Assembly: GCF_015477765.1 (NCBI RefSeq)
Contig: NZ_JADLQQ010000010.1
Coordinates: 1-64,000, forward strand
Source: Nocardia transvalensis
Lineage (GTDB): Bacteria; Actinomycetota; Actinomycetes; Mycobacteriales; Mycobacteriaceae
Length of the DNA stretch: 64,000 nucleotides
Direction: 5' to 3'
Below the pieces are notes generated by a model, which had not been told where the DNA came from, did no database searches, and saw only the letters and a list, made by a program, of their open reading frames with translations. Of this stretch, positions 35,143-44,185 are shown piece by piece (within the stretch, counting starts at the first letter, position 1; the number at the start of each line of letters is the position of its first letter). Both the position numbers and the translations under genes were made by a program.

Positions 35143-36100
35143 CTACGCTTCCATCGGGGTCTTCCCCCGGGCGAGTTTGCGTCGGTAGTAGGCGCGGCCG
35201 GCGGTGTCATGGCGCAACTGCACGATGGCCATGATGTGCAGGACCCGGTTGATGCGCCGATTACCCTTGCGGGACAGGCGATGTCGCTGGTGGTCGCCGC
35301 TGGAGGCATCGATGGGTGCGGTGCCATTCCAGGACGCGAACGGTGCCGCGCTGGCGAACCGGTGGACGTCGCCGATATCGCCGAGCAGCCGCGCCGCCCC
35401 CGACGGGCCGATGCCGTGCAGAGCGGTCACCGTGGTGCCAGTCGCAGCGAGCAACGCGGTCAGTTCCCGATCGGCGGCCTTGATTTTCTTGTCCAGCACC
35501 GCGATCTCGCCGATCAGTTCGGACGCGAGCCGTCGGCGGGTCTTGCCGACGAGGTCACGTGGCCGCACCCCCGGCGAGCAGAGCGCGGGCCTGGGTGGCC
35601 GACAGAAACTGTTTGGCGCCACCGGAAATCAGCTCCAACAGCAGCCGATGCAGACGGCTGACGGTACTGGTGCGGGCCGCGCCGAGCTCGTCGCAGCGGT
35701 CGACCAGCATCCGCAACGCCAGCAGATGGTCGTCGGCCCGTACCGGTGCCAGGCCCGACGCATGCACTGCGGCCACCGCGATCGAGTGCGCGTCGGTGGC
35801 GGCGGTCTTGCGGCCCTGACCGGTGGAGAACAGCCGCACCCGCGCCGACAGCTTGTGTGGGACGTCGACCACGGATTCACCGTCGGCGACCAGCCTTTGG
35901 GCAAGGTGCTTGCCGATCCCGTTGCAGCCCTCCACCGCCCATACCCGCTCCCGGAAACGGCGTCCGTAGGCGAGCATGTCCCGATAACCCGCGGTATCGG
36001 TGGCGAATCGGCCCTGGTCGACAACCGATTCCGTGCGATCGAGTACTTCGATCGTCGCTGAGCGCTTGTGCGGATCCATTCCGATCACGACCGATGTCAC
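35143..36100 (-). pseudogene. IS110-family transposase, frameshifted and 3'-truncated
   Basis: N-terminal frame from GTG 36100 (VTSVVIGMDPHKRSATIEVL) through VWAVEGCNGIGKHLAQRL and AATDAHSIAVAAVHAS to AKQFLSATQARALLAG. A frameshift near 35565 leads to LIGEIAVLDKKIKAADREL, FASWNGTAPIDASSGDHQRH and NRRINRVLHIMAIVQ. It ends after ARGKTPMEA, where the intact relative at 9035 continues. A close relative, not identical. Confidence 0.88.
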
Positions 36101-36483
36101 AGCTTCGTCCTCCTTCGACAGCCAATGGCAGTGCAGCGAGGAGGGCAACGCTCCTTCGAGCTGGGCAAACCCCTCTCGAGCCACAACCTCGCCCGGTGCC
36201 CGGCGAGGACGCACGCCAAAAGAGAGTCACACCCAACTGGTGGACAGCCGAATTGAGAACGTCCCGCCGAACACCTCGACCGAGCCTGACCGGGCATCGG
36301 CCGTGACACAAGTTTCTAAGGAGCCACCGCCCAACTGCTGATCAGCTGCGCGCCCGATCAACCCGACCAGTCGATACGCCAGCCGGATCGTGACTCCGCA
36401 GTTGCAGCGGGCGCATCACCACGCCAGTGAACGGCCGTCATCGAACGACACTTGGCAATCCGCCCGTGCAATCGCACCTGAAG
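36101..36483. other. IS110 flank and 3' side of the aromatic operon
   Basis: Bases 36101-36240 resemble the upstream flank of the IS110 copy at 9035 and probably belong to the element. The rest is unassigned. The insertion may have removed downstream genes of the catabolic operon. Confidence 0.4.
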
Positions 36484-37407
36484 TCAGGCGCGCGCGGAGT
36501 GCTGGCCGGTCATCAAGGCGGCCAGGTCTTCGGGTTCGAGGAACGACGGTGGCGGTGGCGGGCCCCAACTGAAGAGACCTTGTGCGCCCTCGAAGACCTC
36601 AGGTTGCCAGAGTTGATCGTCGAGGATGCTGTCCATATCGGAGTAATACTCGGAGAAGTTCCCTGCCGGATCTTTGAGATACCAGAAGAAGTTGGAGCCG
36701 GCGTGGTGGCGGCCCAGGCCCCAGACGTGTCGTTCAGGGTGGCCTTCGAGCATGTGAGTCGCACCGCGGCCGACGTCGTCGATGTCATCGACCTGCCAAC
36801 TGGTGTGATGCAGGAAATTCACCGGGGCGGCCAGCGCCAGGAGGTTGTGGTGGTCGGTGGAGCAACGCATGAATACGCCCCGGTCGCTGATATGGTCGCT
36901 GATCTCGAAGCCGAGGCCTTCGGTGAAGAATCCCATCGTCGCGGGCAGGTCGGTGGTGCCGATGACGGTGTGTCCCAGCTTCTTCGGCCGCACCGGGGTT
37001 TCGCGCAGGACACCCGGAGCACGACCGGTGCGATCGATCCGTCCGGGCCAGTTGTAGAGGGTCGGCGAGACCGCGCGCTGCACGATCCGGGGTGCGATCT
37101 CGACGCGGACCACTGCCCCGGAGAGCGGCTCGGTAGTACAAAGGCCGGTGCCGTCCAAGTCGTAGGACACGCCGAGCTTGTCGAGGCGGGCGGCGACGCG
37201 CGCGATGTCGTCGAAGTCGTCGACGCCGATACCGAGCCCGACCAGGCGTCGGGTCGGTGTGCGCACGAGCCGGAGCTGTTCGCCACCGTCCTGGGTGGCG
37301 AACACCCCGTCGCCTCGATGGTCGAGCCCGAACTGGGTGTAATAGGCGGTGTTCGCTTCGAGGTCGGGAACACCGATGATGACTCTACTGAGACGATGCA
37401 TGCCCAT
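36484..37407 (-). CDS. Extradiol ring-cleavage dioxygenase (VOC family)
   Basis: 307 residues; start 37407 with GGAGG upstream. Two vicinal-oxygen-chelate modules: residues 1-~125 (MHRLSRVIIGVPDLEANTAY) and ~140-280. The iron ligands of type I extradiol enzymes are visible in the second module: His in KLGHTVIGTTDL, His in NFLHHTSWQVDD and Glu in GNFSEYYSDMD. Family members cleave catechols next to the hydroxyls. Downstream of a two-component hydroxylase, it would open the ring of the catechol made by that system. The C-terminus is Pro-rich. Confidence 0.9.
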   Translation of the reverse strand: MGMHRLSRVIIGVPDLEANTAYYTQFGLDHRGDGVFATQDGGEQLRLVRTPTRRLVGLGIGVDDFDDIARVAARLDKLGVSYDLDGTGLCTTEPLSGAVVRVEIAPRIVQRAVSPTLYNWPGRIDRTGRAPGVLRETPVRPKKLGHTVIGTTDLPATMGFFTEGLGFEISDHISDRGVFMRCSTDHHNLLALAAPVNFLHHTSWQVDDIDDVGRGATHMLEGHPERHVWGLGRHHAGSNFFWYLKDPAGNFSEYYSDMDSILDDQLWQPEVFEGAQGLFSWGPPPPPSFLEPEDLAALMTGQHSARA

Positions 37408-37461
37408 TCGGTCACGCCTCCATGGTTGGTGAGATAAGGATTTGGGTGCACCGAGCAGGAT

Positions 37462-38670
37462 TCACACGAGTGGTGTGATGTTCTCCTCGACTTCGAGCAG
37501 GGCCTTGCCGTACACCTCGTAGCCGACCACGGGCAGCAAGCCCCCGTGGCGCGCGGCGGTCGCGGAGTCGCGCCAGAACCGCTGCAGCGGATTCACCTCA
37601 GCAAAGGATCCGGCTCCGTGCGCGAACAGCAGGACATCCATTGCCCGCGTGATGGATTCGACGACCACCCCGGTATCCGACCGAATTCGAGCGCGGGCCA
37701 GGAAGTCCGGGTAGCAGCCCGCCGCCGCGGCGTCGTCGATGTCGGCGGCGGCGCGGTAGGCGTGCAGATGCGCGGTGTCGATCAGCCGCGCGGCCTCGGC
37801 GATCTGCAGCTGAAAGGCGACCGAGTCGCGTTGCGCGGTGAAATAAGTGTTGGCGATCCCCTTGTTGGCCGCTTTGCTCATCACATACTCCAGCGCTGCC
37901 CTGCCCATTCCCAACAGCGGCCCCGCCAGCACCAGTTCCAGGACGGGGACGAATGCCGAGCGATACAGCGGTTCGGTTCCGGAGTGTTCGGTGGGGTAGT
38001 CGCCGAGGATGGCAGGGGGCGTGCGCAGCACTCGATGCTCGGGCACGAAGACGTCCTCGGCGATGAGACAGTTGCTGCCGGTGGCCCTCATCCCGGCAAC
38101 AAACCAGGTGTCCTCCAGACCCAGCTCCGCTCGCGGAACCAGCGCCAGCCCTTGGTCGACGACTTCACCGTTCTCATCGGTGATCGGGATCCCGAGGACC
38201 GCCCACGTCGCATGCCAGGAGCCGGAGTTGTAGTACCACCTACCGGTCACCCGCCAGCCGCCGGCGACCTTGACGGTCTCGGAGGTCGTGGCGAGCACAC
38301 CGGAGACCTTGGCCGTGGGGTCGGCGCCGAAGACCTCGTCCTGTGCCTGCGCCGGGAACAGTGCGGCCATCCAGGCGCAGACGTTGTAGAGCGTGACCAC
38401 CCACGAAGTGGCCCCGTCGGCGCCGGCTACTTCGGCGGAGACATCCAGCTGTGTGCGAATCGGCATTTCGAAACCGCCGTACCGCTTAGGCACCGAGACC
38501 TTGAACAGCCCCGCGTCGGTGAGTGCTCGGATGGTTTCCTCGGCTACCCGGCGGTCTGCCTCGCCGGCCGCGGCGCGCGCGGTGATCAGCGGCTTCAGCT
38601 CGCGGGCACGGGCGACGAGTTCGGCGGCGGTCGGCCCGGCAACGGCGGGCGCGTCGGTCGTGGCGGTCAT
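37462..38670 (-). CDS. Group D flavin-dependent monooxygenase, oxygenase component (HsaA/HpaB-like)
   Basis: 402 residues with an acyl-CoA-dehydrogenase fold. ELKPLITARAAAGEADRRVA, LTDAGLFKVSVPKRYGGFEM, GGWRVTGRWYYNSGSWHATW and FVAGMRATGSNCLIAEDVFV are typical of FMNH2-using hydroxylases such as HsaA and 4-hydroxyphenylacetate hydroxylase, not of true dehydrogenases. It adds a hydroxyl ortho to a phenolic OH using flavin supplied by the upstream reductase. Follows the reductase by ~31 bases in the same operon. Phenol substrate unknown. Confidence 0.88.
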   Translation of the reverse strand: MTATTDAPAVAGPTAAELVARARELKPLITARAAAGEADRRVAEETIRALTDAGLFKVSVPKRYGGFEMPIRTQLDVSAEVAGADGATSWVVTLYNVCAWMAALFPAQAQDEVFGADPTAKVSGVLATTSETVKVAGGWRVTGRWYYNSGSWHATWAVLGIPITDENGEVVDQGLALVPRAELGLEDTWFVAGMRATGSNCLIAEDVFVPEHRVLRTPPAILGDYPTEHSGTEPLYRSAFVPVLELVLAGPLLGMGRAALEYVMSKAANKGIANTYFTAQRDSVAFQLQIAEAARLIDTAHLHAYRAAADIDDAAAAGCYPDFLARARIRSDTGVVVESITRAMDVLLFAHGAGSFAEVNPLQRFWRDSATAARHGGLLPVVGYEVYGKALLEVEENITPLV

Positions 38671-38701
38671 GGTTCTCCCTAAGTTTGTAGGTGTCCGGGG
38701 G

Positions 38702-39220
38702 TCAGCGGGAAAGCGCGGCGATCTGGTCGGCGATCGCCGGGCGCGGACGCGCGGCGAAGCGGGAATGGGTGCCGAAAGTCCGATAGCCGTAAACCAATGG
38801 CGCGAGTTGTACCGAGGCGGCGTGCGTCACCCGGCCGATCAGCAGCAGGTGGTCCCCTGCCTCGACGGTCTGCTGCAGGTCGCAGGCAGCCCAGCCCGCA
38901 GCGCCCGCCAGGCGTGGCAGCCCTCGAGACAGGTACCAGGACAGGCCGTCGAACCGATCGATGTCGCGGCGGGCGAATGCGGTGGCGACATCGTCCTGGA
39001 CAGCGCTGAGCACATTGACGCCGAACCGGCCGCCGTCGGTGATCCGGGCGAGCAGGCCCGAACGCGCGTCCAACGCGATCGACAGGAGCGCCGGCCGCAG
39101 CGATACCGACGCGAGCGAGGAGACGGTCGCGCCGCGGGGGCCACCCTCGTCGATGGTCGTCACGACACTGACCGGCGCGCAAACCCCAGCCATCAAATCG
39201 CGAAACTGCTGGTCAAGCAC
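38702..39220 (-). CDS. Flavin reductase component of the two-component monooxygenase
   Basis: About 172 residues. GTG 39220 is chosen because GGAGG lies 6 bases upstream; the ATG at 39244 has no site and lies inside an operator palindrome. The FMN-binding split-barrel fold shows LMAGVCAPVSVVTTIDEGGP, GATVSSLASVSLRPALLSIA, FGVNVLSAVQDDVATAFARR and DHLLLIGRVTHA. It reduces FMN/FAD with NAD(P)H and passes it to the oxygenase encoded next. First gene of the operon. Confidence 0.9.
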   Translation of the reverse strand: MLDQQFRDLMAGVCAPVSVVTTIDEGGPRGATVSSLASVSLRPALLSIALDARSGLLARITDGGRFGVNVLSAVQDDVATAFARRDIDRFDGLSWYLSRGLPRLAGAAGWAACDLQQTVEAGDHLLLIGRVTHAASVQLAPLVYGYRTFGTHSRFAARPRPAIADQIAALSR

Positions 39221-39234
39221 TGGGCACCTCCGAT

Positions 39235-39252
39235 AATTCACCATGCTGAATT
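39235..39252. promoter_or_regulatory. GntR-type operator 1
   Basis: AATTCACCATGCTGAATT, an 18-bp near-perfect palindrome (one mismatched pair) immediately upstream of the flavin reductase gene. Repeated at 39303. It would block the operon promoter when bound. Confidence 0.7.
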
Positions 39253-39302
39253 AGTAAGTCCAGTGTGCGTACAGCCAGCCCCGCATGTCAACACCCGAGG
39301 CG

Positions 39303-39322
39303 AAATTCACCATGCTAAATTT
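39303..39322. promoter_or_regulatory. GntR-type operator 2
   Basis: AAATTCACCATGCTAAATTT, sharing AATTCACCATGCT.AATT with operator 1, 68 bases away and just upstream of the GntR gene. The pair fits one regulator controlling both divergent units. Confidence 0.7.
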
Positions 39323-39361
39323 GAGGAAGACTGGAGTCGAGTTCAGGGAAATGAGGTAGCT

Positions 39362-40105
39362 GTGACCGAAGATCCTCCTGCCCTGCGCAGGGCAGACCGG
39401 GAACGTAGAGCCGGGCGTGCGCCAACCCGGCCGGAACAGGCCGCCGAAGAGCTCGCCGAACTCGCCGCGTTGGGCAAGCCGGGTGATCGCCTCGGCACCA
39501 AGGACGAGCTCCGGACCCGCTGCGGTGTTTCGGTCGGTACTTTCAACGAGGCGCTGCGCATGCTGCAGTCGCGAGGAGTCGTACACGTCAAGACCGGACC
39601 CGGCGGTGGTGTCTTCGTGCTCAGCCAGTCGCCGATGGTGCGGCTCGGAAACTCCATTCTGGCCCTGGACGACGACGCCGCCTCGGTCACCGATGCGCTG
39701 CGCCTGCGCGATGCCATCGATCCGCTGCTCGTGCAGGACGCTCTCACTCACGCCAAGGCGAAGCACATCAGGGCCATGCGCCGGGAGCTGCGCGGCATGC
39801 AGGAGGCCGCCGACGCGGGTGACAGTGTTGCCTTCGTACACGCCAACTGGGCACTGCACGCCAGGATCGCCGAGGCCAGTCCCAGTCCGATCCTGCGGTC
39901 GCTCTACCTGAGCCTGCTGGACCTGCTCGAGTCGCACACCCTGTCGGTTCTCGCCGCCGACGAACACCCGTTGCCGGAATACATCCATTCCCGATACCTG
40001 CTGCACGCCGATCTCGTCGAGGCCATCGCCGCGCGCGAGACAAGCACGGCGCTCGCGCTGATCGCGGAACACAACACCTCCAACCCTGCAAACGCGCTTC
40101 GGTAG
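39362..40105 (+). CDS. GntR-family (FadR-type) regulator
   Basis: 247 residues from GTG 39362 with GAGG upstream. The winged helix-turn-helix PGDRLGTKDELRTRCGVSVG then TFNEALRMLQSRGVVHVKTG carries the GntR signature. The FCD-type all-helical C-terminal domain includes LRLRDAIDPLLVQDALTHA, FHAxIAxA-like WALHARIAEAS and RSLYLSLLDLLESHTL. His and Asp residues in that domain (HARIAE, SRYLLHADLVEAI) could bind metal and ligand. Divergent from the aromatic operon with two operators between; likely represses it until the aromatic inducer binds. Confidence 0.9.
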   Translation: MTEDPPALRRADRERRAGRAPTRPEQAAEELAELAALGKPGDRLGTKDELRTRCGVSVGTFNEALRMLQSRGVVHVKTGPGGGVFVLSQSPMVRLGNSILALDDDAASVTDALRLRDAIDPLLVQDALTHAKAKHIRAMRRELRGMQEAADAGDSVAFVHANWALHARIAEASPSPILRSLYLSLLDLLESHTLSVLAADEHPLPEYIHSRYLLHADLVEAIAARETSTALALIAEHNTSNPANALR

Positions 40106-40166
40106 GCCACCCGCGATCGATCACTCCTGGCACTGTCGGCCGGACGTAAGTCACCGCGGTGCAGCG

Positions 40167-40388
40167 GTGCACCGTCATGGGTGGCTGAGCTTGGACGGAT
40201 GCACGCCTGCCCGAATGCTCGACCTGGGCGAGCTGACGGGACATCTCGGTGCGGGCGATCTCGCGGCCAACTGTGCGGAGTTGACGAACATCCTGGAGCC
40301 CGGTGACATCGCGTTGTCGTTCAGCTCTGGTGGTGGATTCGGCTTCAGCTGTGCCGTCGTCCAGCGGCCGACCGAAACCCGTGCATAG
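40167..40388 (+). pseudogene. C-terminal scrap of a KAS III-like (FabH-type) synthase
   Basis: MLDLGELTGHLGAGDLAANC and LEPGDIALSFSSGGGFGFSC, then AVVQRP, match the C-terminal Gly-rich ending of ketoacyl-ACP synthase III-like proteins. The catalytic Cys/His/Asn regions are absent. A relic between the GntR and P450 genes. Confidence 0.5.
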
Positions 40389-40418
40389 CCTGCGCCACCG
40401 CGAGAACGTCGAAATCGT

Positions 40419-41666
40419 TTACGCCGTAGCGGAATCCGGCCGGTCCGACGTCGCTCGAAGCCGTCGGTCCCAGGTGATGGGTAGTCGGCGTAGGCCGTAT
40501 GTCAGTGTGTTGTCCTTGTACTGCAGTTCTTGTCGTGGCACTGCGAGTCGCAGGTTCGGTACACGCTGGAACAGCCGGATGAGCGTTTCTTGCAGTTCGA
40601 CGCGGGCGAGTTGTTCCCCGAGGCATTTGTGCGCGCCGTAGCCGAAGGCGACATGGGTGCGTGGTGACGGACGGTGCAAGTCCAGCTCGTCGGGTTCGGG
40701 GAACGCCTGTTCGTCGCGGTTGGCCGAGTTCAGGGCCGCGACCAGCCACTCGCCCGCCTTGACCACGTGTTCGCCTACCTGGACATCTTCGGTGGCGTAA
40801 CGCAGCAAACCGAACTGCACCACCGTGAGATATCGCAACAGTTCGTCGATCGCGCGCTGCGGCGCTTCGAGCAGAACATCGCGCTGCTCTGGATGTTCCA
40901 GCAACACTAGTGTGCTCAACGCGATCATATTGGCCGTCGTCTCGTGTCCGGCCACGACGAGGTTGAGCGCGAGCATGACCATTTCAGCTGTCGTGAGTGG
41001 GTCGTTGTCGGCCTCGCCGCGCACGATCATCCGGCTGAACAGGTCGTCGCACGGGTTTTGTTGCTTGTCGGCGATGAGCTCGCCCAAATAACCGCGCAGC
41101 CCGGCAGCGGCCTGCTGCGTTTGCTCAGGAGTGGTATTGCTGCTGAGCAGCGTGACGCTCATGCTCTGGAACTGCTCACGGTAGCTGTCGGGCACGCCGA
41201 GAAGCTCGGAAATCATCAGTATCGTGATCGGTGTTGCGAAGTCCCGCACCAGATCCGCAGTGCCGGATTTCGCGAGCATCGTGTCGAGGTGACTGTCCAC
41301 CACTTGTTGCACGTATTCGCGCATCGTCTTGATGCGGCGGGCGGTGAACTCCGCGATCACCATCTTGCGCAGCCGCGCATGGTCCTTGCCGTCGAGCTGG
41401 ATGACGTTACCGGGCAGAACCGGATCCTGACCGGCGTTCGGCAGGATGTGCAACGAGGCCGCGCCCCGAGAGCTCATCGTCGGGTCGGCCAGCACCGCAC
41501 GGACGTCGCCGTACCGGGTCACCAGCCAGGCGTCGATGCCGGTCGGGCAGCGCACCTTGACCACTGGGTCGGTAGTGCGCAGGGCGGCGTACGCGGCAGG
41601 GGGATCGAAGGGGCATCCGGTTGGCCGTGTCACCGGAAGGGCTGGGGTCTGGGATGTTTCGGTCAT
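40419..41666 (-). CDS. Cytochrome P450
   Basis: 415 residues; start MTETSQTPALPVTRPTGCPF. I-helix oxygen-activation motif VVAGHETTANM, K-helix ExxR in DELLRYLTV, and heme-binding loop HVAFGYGAHKCLGEQLAR with the Cys ligand. A soluble bacterial class I P450 of the CYP105/CYP107-like group, needing ferredoxin and reductase, neither of which is encoded nearby. The order with the GntR operon is tandem on the minus side but ~300 bases and a gene scrap intervene. Substrate unknown. Confidence 0.93.
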   Translation of the reverse strand: MTETSQTPALPVTRPTGCPFDPPAAYAALRTTDPVVKVRCPTGIDAWLVTRYGDVRAVLADPTMSSRGAASLHILPNAGQDPVLPGNVIQLDGKDHARLRKMVIAEFTARRIKTMREYVQQVVDSHLDTMLAKSGTADLVRDFATPITILMISELLGVPDSYREQFQSMSVTLLSSNTTPEQTQQAAAGLRGYLGELIADKQQNPCDDLFSRMIVRGEADNDPLTTAEMVMLALNLVVAGHETTANMIALSTLVLLEHPEQRDVLLEAPQRAIDELLRYLTVVQFGLLRYATEDVQVGEHVVKAGEWLVAALNSANRDEQAFPEPDELDLHRPSPRTHVAFGYGAHKCLGEQLARVELQETLIRLFQRVPNLRLAVPRQELQYKDNTLTYGLRRLPITWDRRLRATSDRPDSATA

Positions 41667-41826
41667 TGCGGATCACGCCTTTCTGTCATGAGGAAATTGG
41701 CACTGAGCGTCGAATCCTCGTGCCCGGCTCACAGCGGCCGCCCGGCTCACCCGGACTTCCTCGGCCGCCGATTGATCTGCCAGTTCGTCGCTGCTTTAAG
41801 GACCTGCCGGCGAGGTTGTCCAGTCC

Positions 41827-43071
41827 ATGGGGCAAGATCCGAAACGACGGCGTGAGGACGGTGGCGTGACCGATCGCGTGTGGGCCGGTGTCGATGTCGG
41901 CGAGGAGCACCACTGGGTGGTGGTGGTGGTCGACGGCAGGGGTCGAGTAGTGTTGTCTCGCAAGGTGTTCAACGACGAGCGGGAGATCGCCGCGGCGATC
42001 GAGGCGGTGAACGCTCTGGCCGGGCAGGTGTCGTGGGCGATCGATTTGTCCGGGGTGTATGCCGCGCTGCTGCTGACGATGCTGTGGCAGACCGGCCAGC
42101 CGGTGCACTATCTGGCGGGCAGATCGGTGCACCATGCCTCCACGACTTATCGTGGGGAAGGCAAGACCGACGCCCGCGGTGCCCGGGTAATCGCCGATCA
42201 ATCGCGGATGCGATCCGATTTGCCGGTGCTGCGGCCGGGTGAGGACCTGATCGCCGAGTTGCGGATGCTCACCGCTCATCGCGCCGATCTGGTCGCCGAC
42301 CGCACCCGAACCATCAACCGGCTGCATCAGTAGCCGATCGCGGTATCCCCCGCTCTGGAACGCGTTGCGCAGGTCACCCAGCACCGTGGCTGGGCGGTGC
42401 TGTTGACTCGCTACCAGCGGCCCAAGGCGATCCGTCGTGCCGGGGCCGACCGCCTGACCCAGATGCTGGCCAAGGCTGGTGTCCGCAACGCCGCGAACAT
42501 CGCCGAGGCGGCGGTCGTCGCCACCAAGGCTCAGACTGTCGAGTTGCCCGGCGAAGAAATTGCCGCACGACTGGTCGCGGCGCTGGCGAAGGAGGTGATC
42601 GACCTCGACGCGCGGATCAAGGACATCGATGCCGCGATCGAGGAACGATTTCGCCGCCACCGGTTGGCCGAGGTGATCACCAGCCTGCCCGGCATGGGAT
42701 TCCGGCTCGGTGCCGAATTCCTCGCCGCGGTAGGCGATCCCGGCCTGATCGCTTCCACCGATCACTTGGCCGCGTGGGCCGGGCTGGCACCGGTGCCCAG
42801 GGACTCCGGTAGACGCACCGGACGATTGCACAACTCCAGCCGCTACAACAGATCCCTGCGTCGGGTGTTCTACATGTCCGCGCTGACCAGCATCCGCTGC
42901 CACCCCGAATCCCGCGTCTATTACGACATGAAACGCGCCGAAGGTAAACGCCCCGTCCAAGCCGTCGTCTGCCTGGCACGCCGCCGCCTCAACGTCCTTT
43001 GGGCACTCATCCGCGACAACCGAACCTGGACACCGCACATGCAAGTCACACCTATCGCAGCTGCGGCTTGA
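41827..43071 (+). pseudogene. IS110-family transposase (second subgroup) with one in-frame amber codon
   Basis: A single continuous frame apart from TAG at 42331-42333. N-terminal DEDD domain VTDRVWAGVDVGEEHHWVVV (Asp in GVDVG), ESS-type Asp/Glu in WAIDLSGVYAALLL, and KTDARGARVIADQSRM. After the stop: LTRYQRPKAIRRAGADRLTQ, ITSLPGMGFRLGAEFLAAVG and WAGLAPVPRDSGRRTGRLHN, the IS110 C-terminal domain. It is different in sequence from the other IS110 copies in the window. Flanks unassigned. Confidence 0.88.
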
Positions 43072-43232
43072 CATCACGATTGGGAAGTCCTTTCCGGACT
43101 TGTTGCGGCGGTGTGGTTCTCGCCGCTGGGCGCGGGCCGGACGGCCTCGCGGCCAAGCATAGGTGAAACTGTCATCAATGTATAGCAGATATAGTTTTAA
43201 TTCCGCTCTACCACTCTGCTAGGTTTGGGCGC

Positions 43233-43826
43233 GTGACCGAGATCGGGCGCCGTGAGCGCAAGAAGGCCGCCAACCGCCAAGCTCTGGCCGACGCGGCGCT
43301 GCGGCTTTTCCTGGAGCGCGGCTATGACGCGGTCGGCGTACGGGAGATCGCCGAGGCCGCCGATGTCTCGGTGGCCACGTTGTTCAAGCACTTCCCCGAC
43401 GGCAAGGAAGCGCTGGTCTTCGATCAGGACGCCGGGCGCGAGGCAGCGCTCGTCGCCGCTGTCCGCGAGCGTCGCACCGGCCAATCCATCCCGCAGGCAC
43501 TGCGCGAACTGTTGCGCGGCAAACGTTCCCGGGAAGTCCGCGAACACCCGCGTTTCGCCGATTTCCGCCGCCTGATCGACACCACACCGGCACTGCGTGA
43601 ATACGCTCGCCGAATGTGGCTGCGCCACGAGAACACCCTGGCCGCGGCGATCGCCGCGGCCAGCGGACTACCCGAGGACGACTCCGCCTGCCAGGCACTG
43701 GCCCACTTCGCCCTCGAAGCCGTCACCCTCGTCTACGGACGAGACGACGCCGAGTCCGCCCTCGACCGCATCTTCACCCTCCTCGACATCGGATGGACCG
43801 CCACAACGACCGACCCCGATCGGTGA
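43233..43826 (+). CDS. TetR-family regulator
   Basis: 197 residues from GTG 43233. The helix-turn-helix YDAVGVREIAEAADVSVATL then FKHFPDGKEALV is canonical. The C-terminal domain (MWLRHENTLAAAIAAASGLP, ALAHFALEAVTLVYG) is the MftR/AcrR-like type common in actinobacteria. An unusually A/T-rich promoter region (TATAGCAGATATAGTTTTAA, 43180-43199) lies upstream. It precedes the FAD monooxygenase gene by 360 bases with a strong hairpin between. Confidence 0.9.
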   Translation: MTEIGRRERKKAANRQALADAALRLFLERGYDAVGVREIAEAADVSVATLFKHFPDGKEALVFDQDAGREAALVAAVRERRTGQSIPQALRELLRGKRSREVREHPRFADFRRLIDTTPALREYARRMWLRHENTLAAAIAAASGLPEDDSACQALAHFALEAVTLVYGRDDAESALDRIFTLLDIGWTATTTDPDR

Positions 43827-43891
43827 ATCCCCGAAGCCGTCCGTCGGCGGAGCGGCCTCGCCGACTCCGACTGGCACTATCGCCCGGACAC

Positions 43892-43920
43892 ATTGTGGAG
43901 TGCCGATTCGGCACTCCACA
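43892..43920. terminator. 29-bp near-perfect hairpin after the TetR gene
   Basis: TTGTGGAGTGCCGA and TCGGCACTCCACAA, 14-bp perfect arms around a single T. It lies 66 bases past the TetR stop. No T-run follows. A terminator is likely; such symmetry could also be a repressor site for the downstream gene. Confidence 0.55.
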
Positions 43921-44185
43921 ACAGTTCTCGGCTGCACCACGAACAACCGCTGATCCAGTTGACATCACTGGCATCGGCAGGGCTTGGCGGTTGATGGCCT
44001 TCCTGCGCTCCCGGCGTCCTGGCATGGTCATGTTCCCACCCTCACGCATAGGTGAAACAGATAAAAAAGCAGAGTCGATTTACTTTTCGAACGGATTCAG
44101 TCATGCTGTGTGGGGTGGGGCCGTCCGGCCCGCACCCGGCGGCGAGAACCGCACCGCCGCACAAAGTTCGGAAAGGTCCACCCTC
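43921..44185. other. Promoter region of the FAD monooxygenase gene
   Basis: No gene. The A/T-rich segment GATAAAAAAGCAGAGTCGATTT near 44050-44080 is a possible promoter; GGAAAGG at 44171 is the ribosome site. Confidence 0.35.

Noticed and set aside
37462..38670. Acyl-CoA dehydrogenase
   Set aside because: Fold is shared, but the adjacent flavin reductase and extradiol dioxygenase and the HsaA-like signatures favour a group D monooxygenase.
39221..39244. ATG 39244 as flavin reductase start
   Set aside because: It lies inside the operator palindrome and lacks a ribosome site; GTG 39220 has GGAGG at good spacing.
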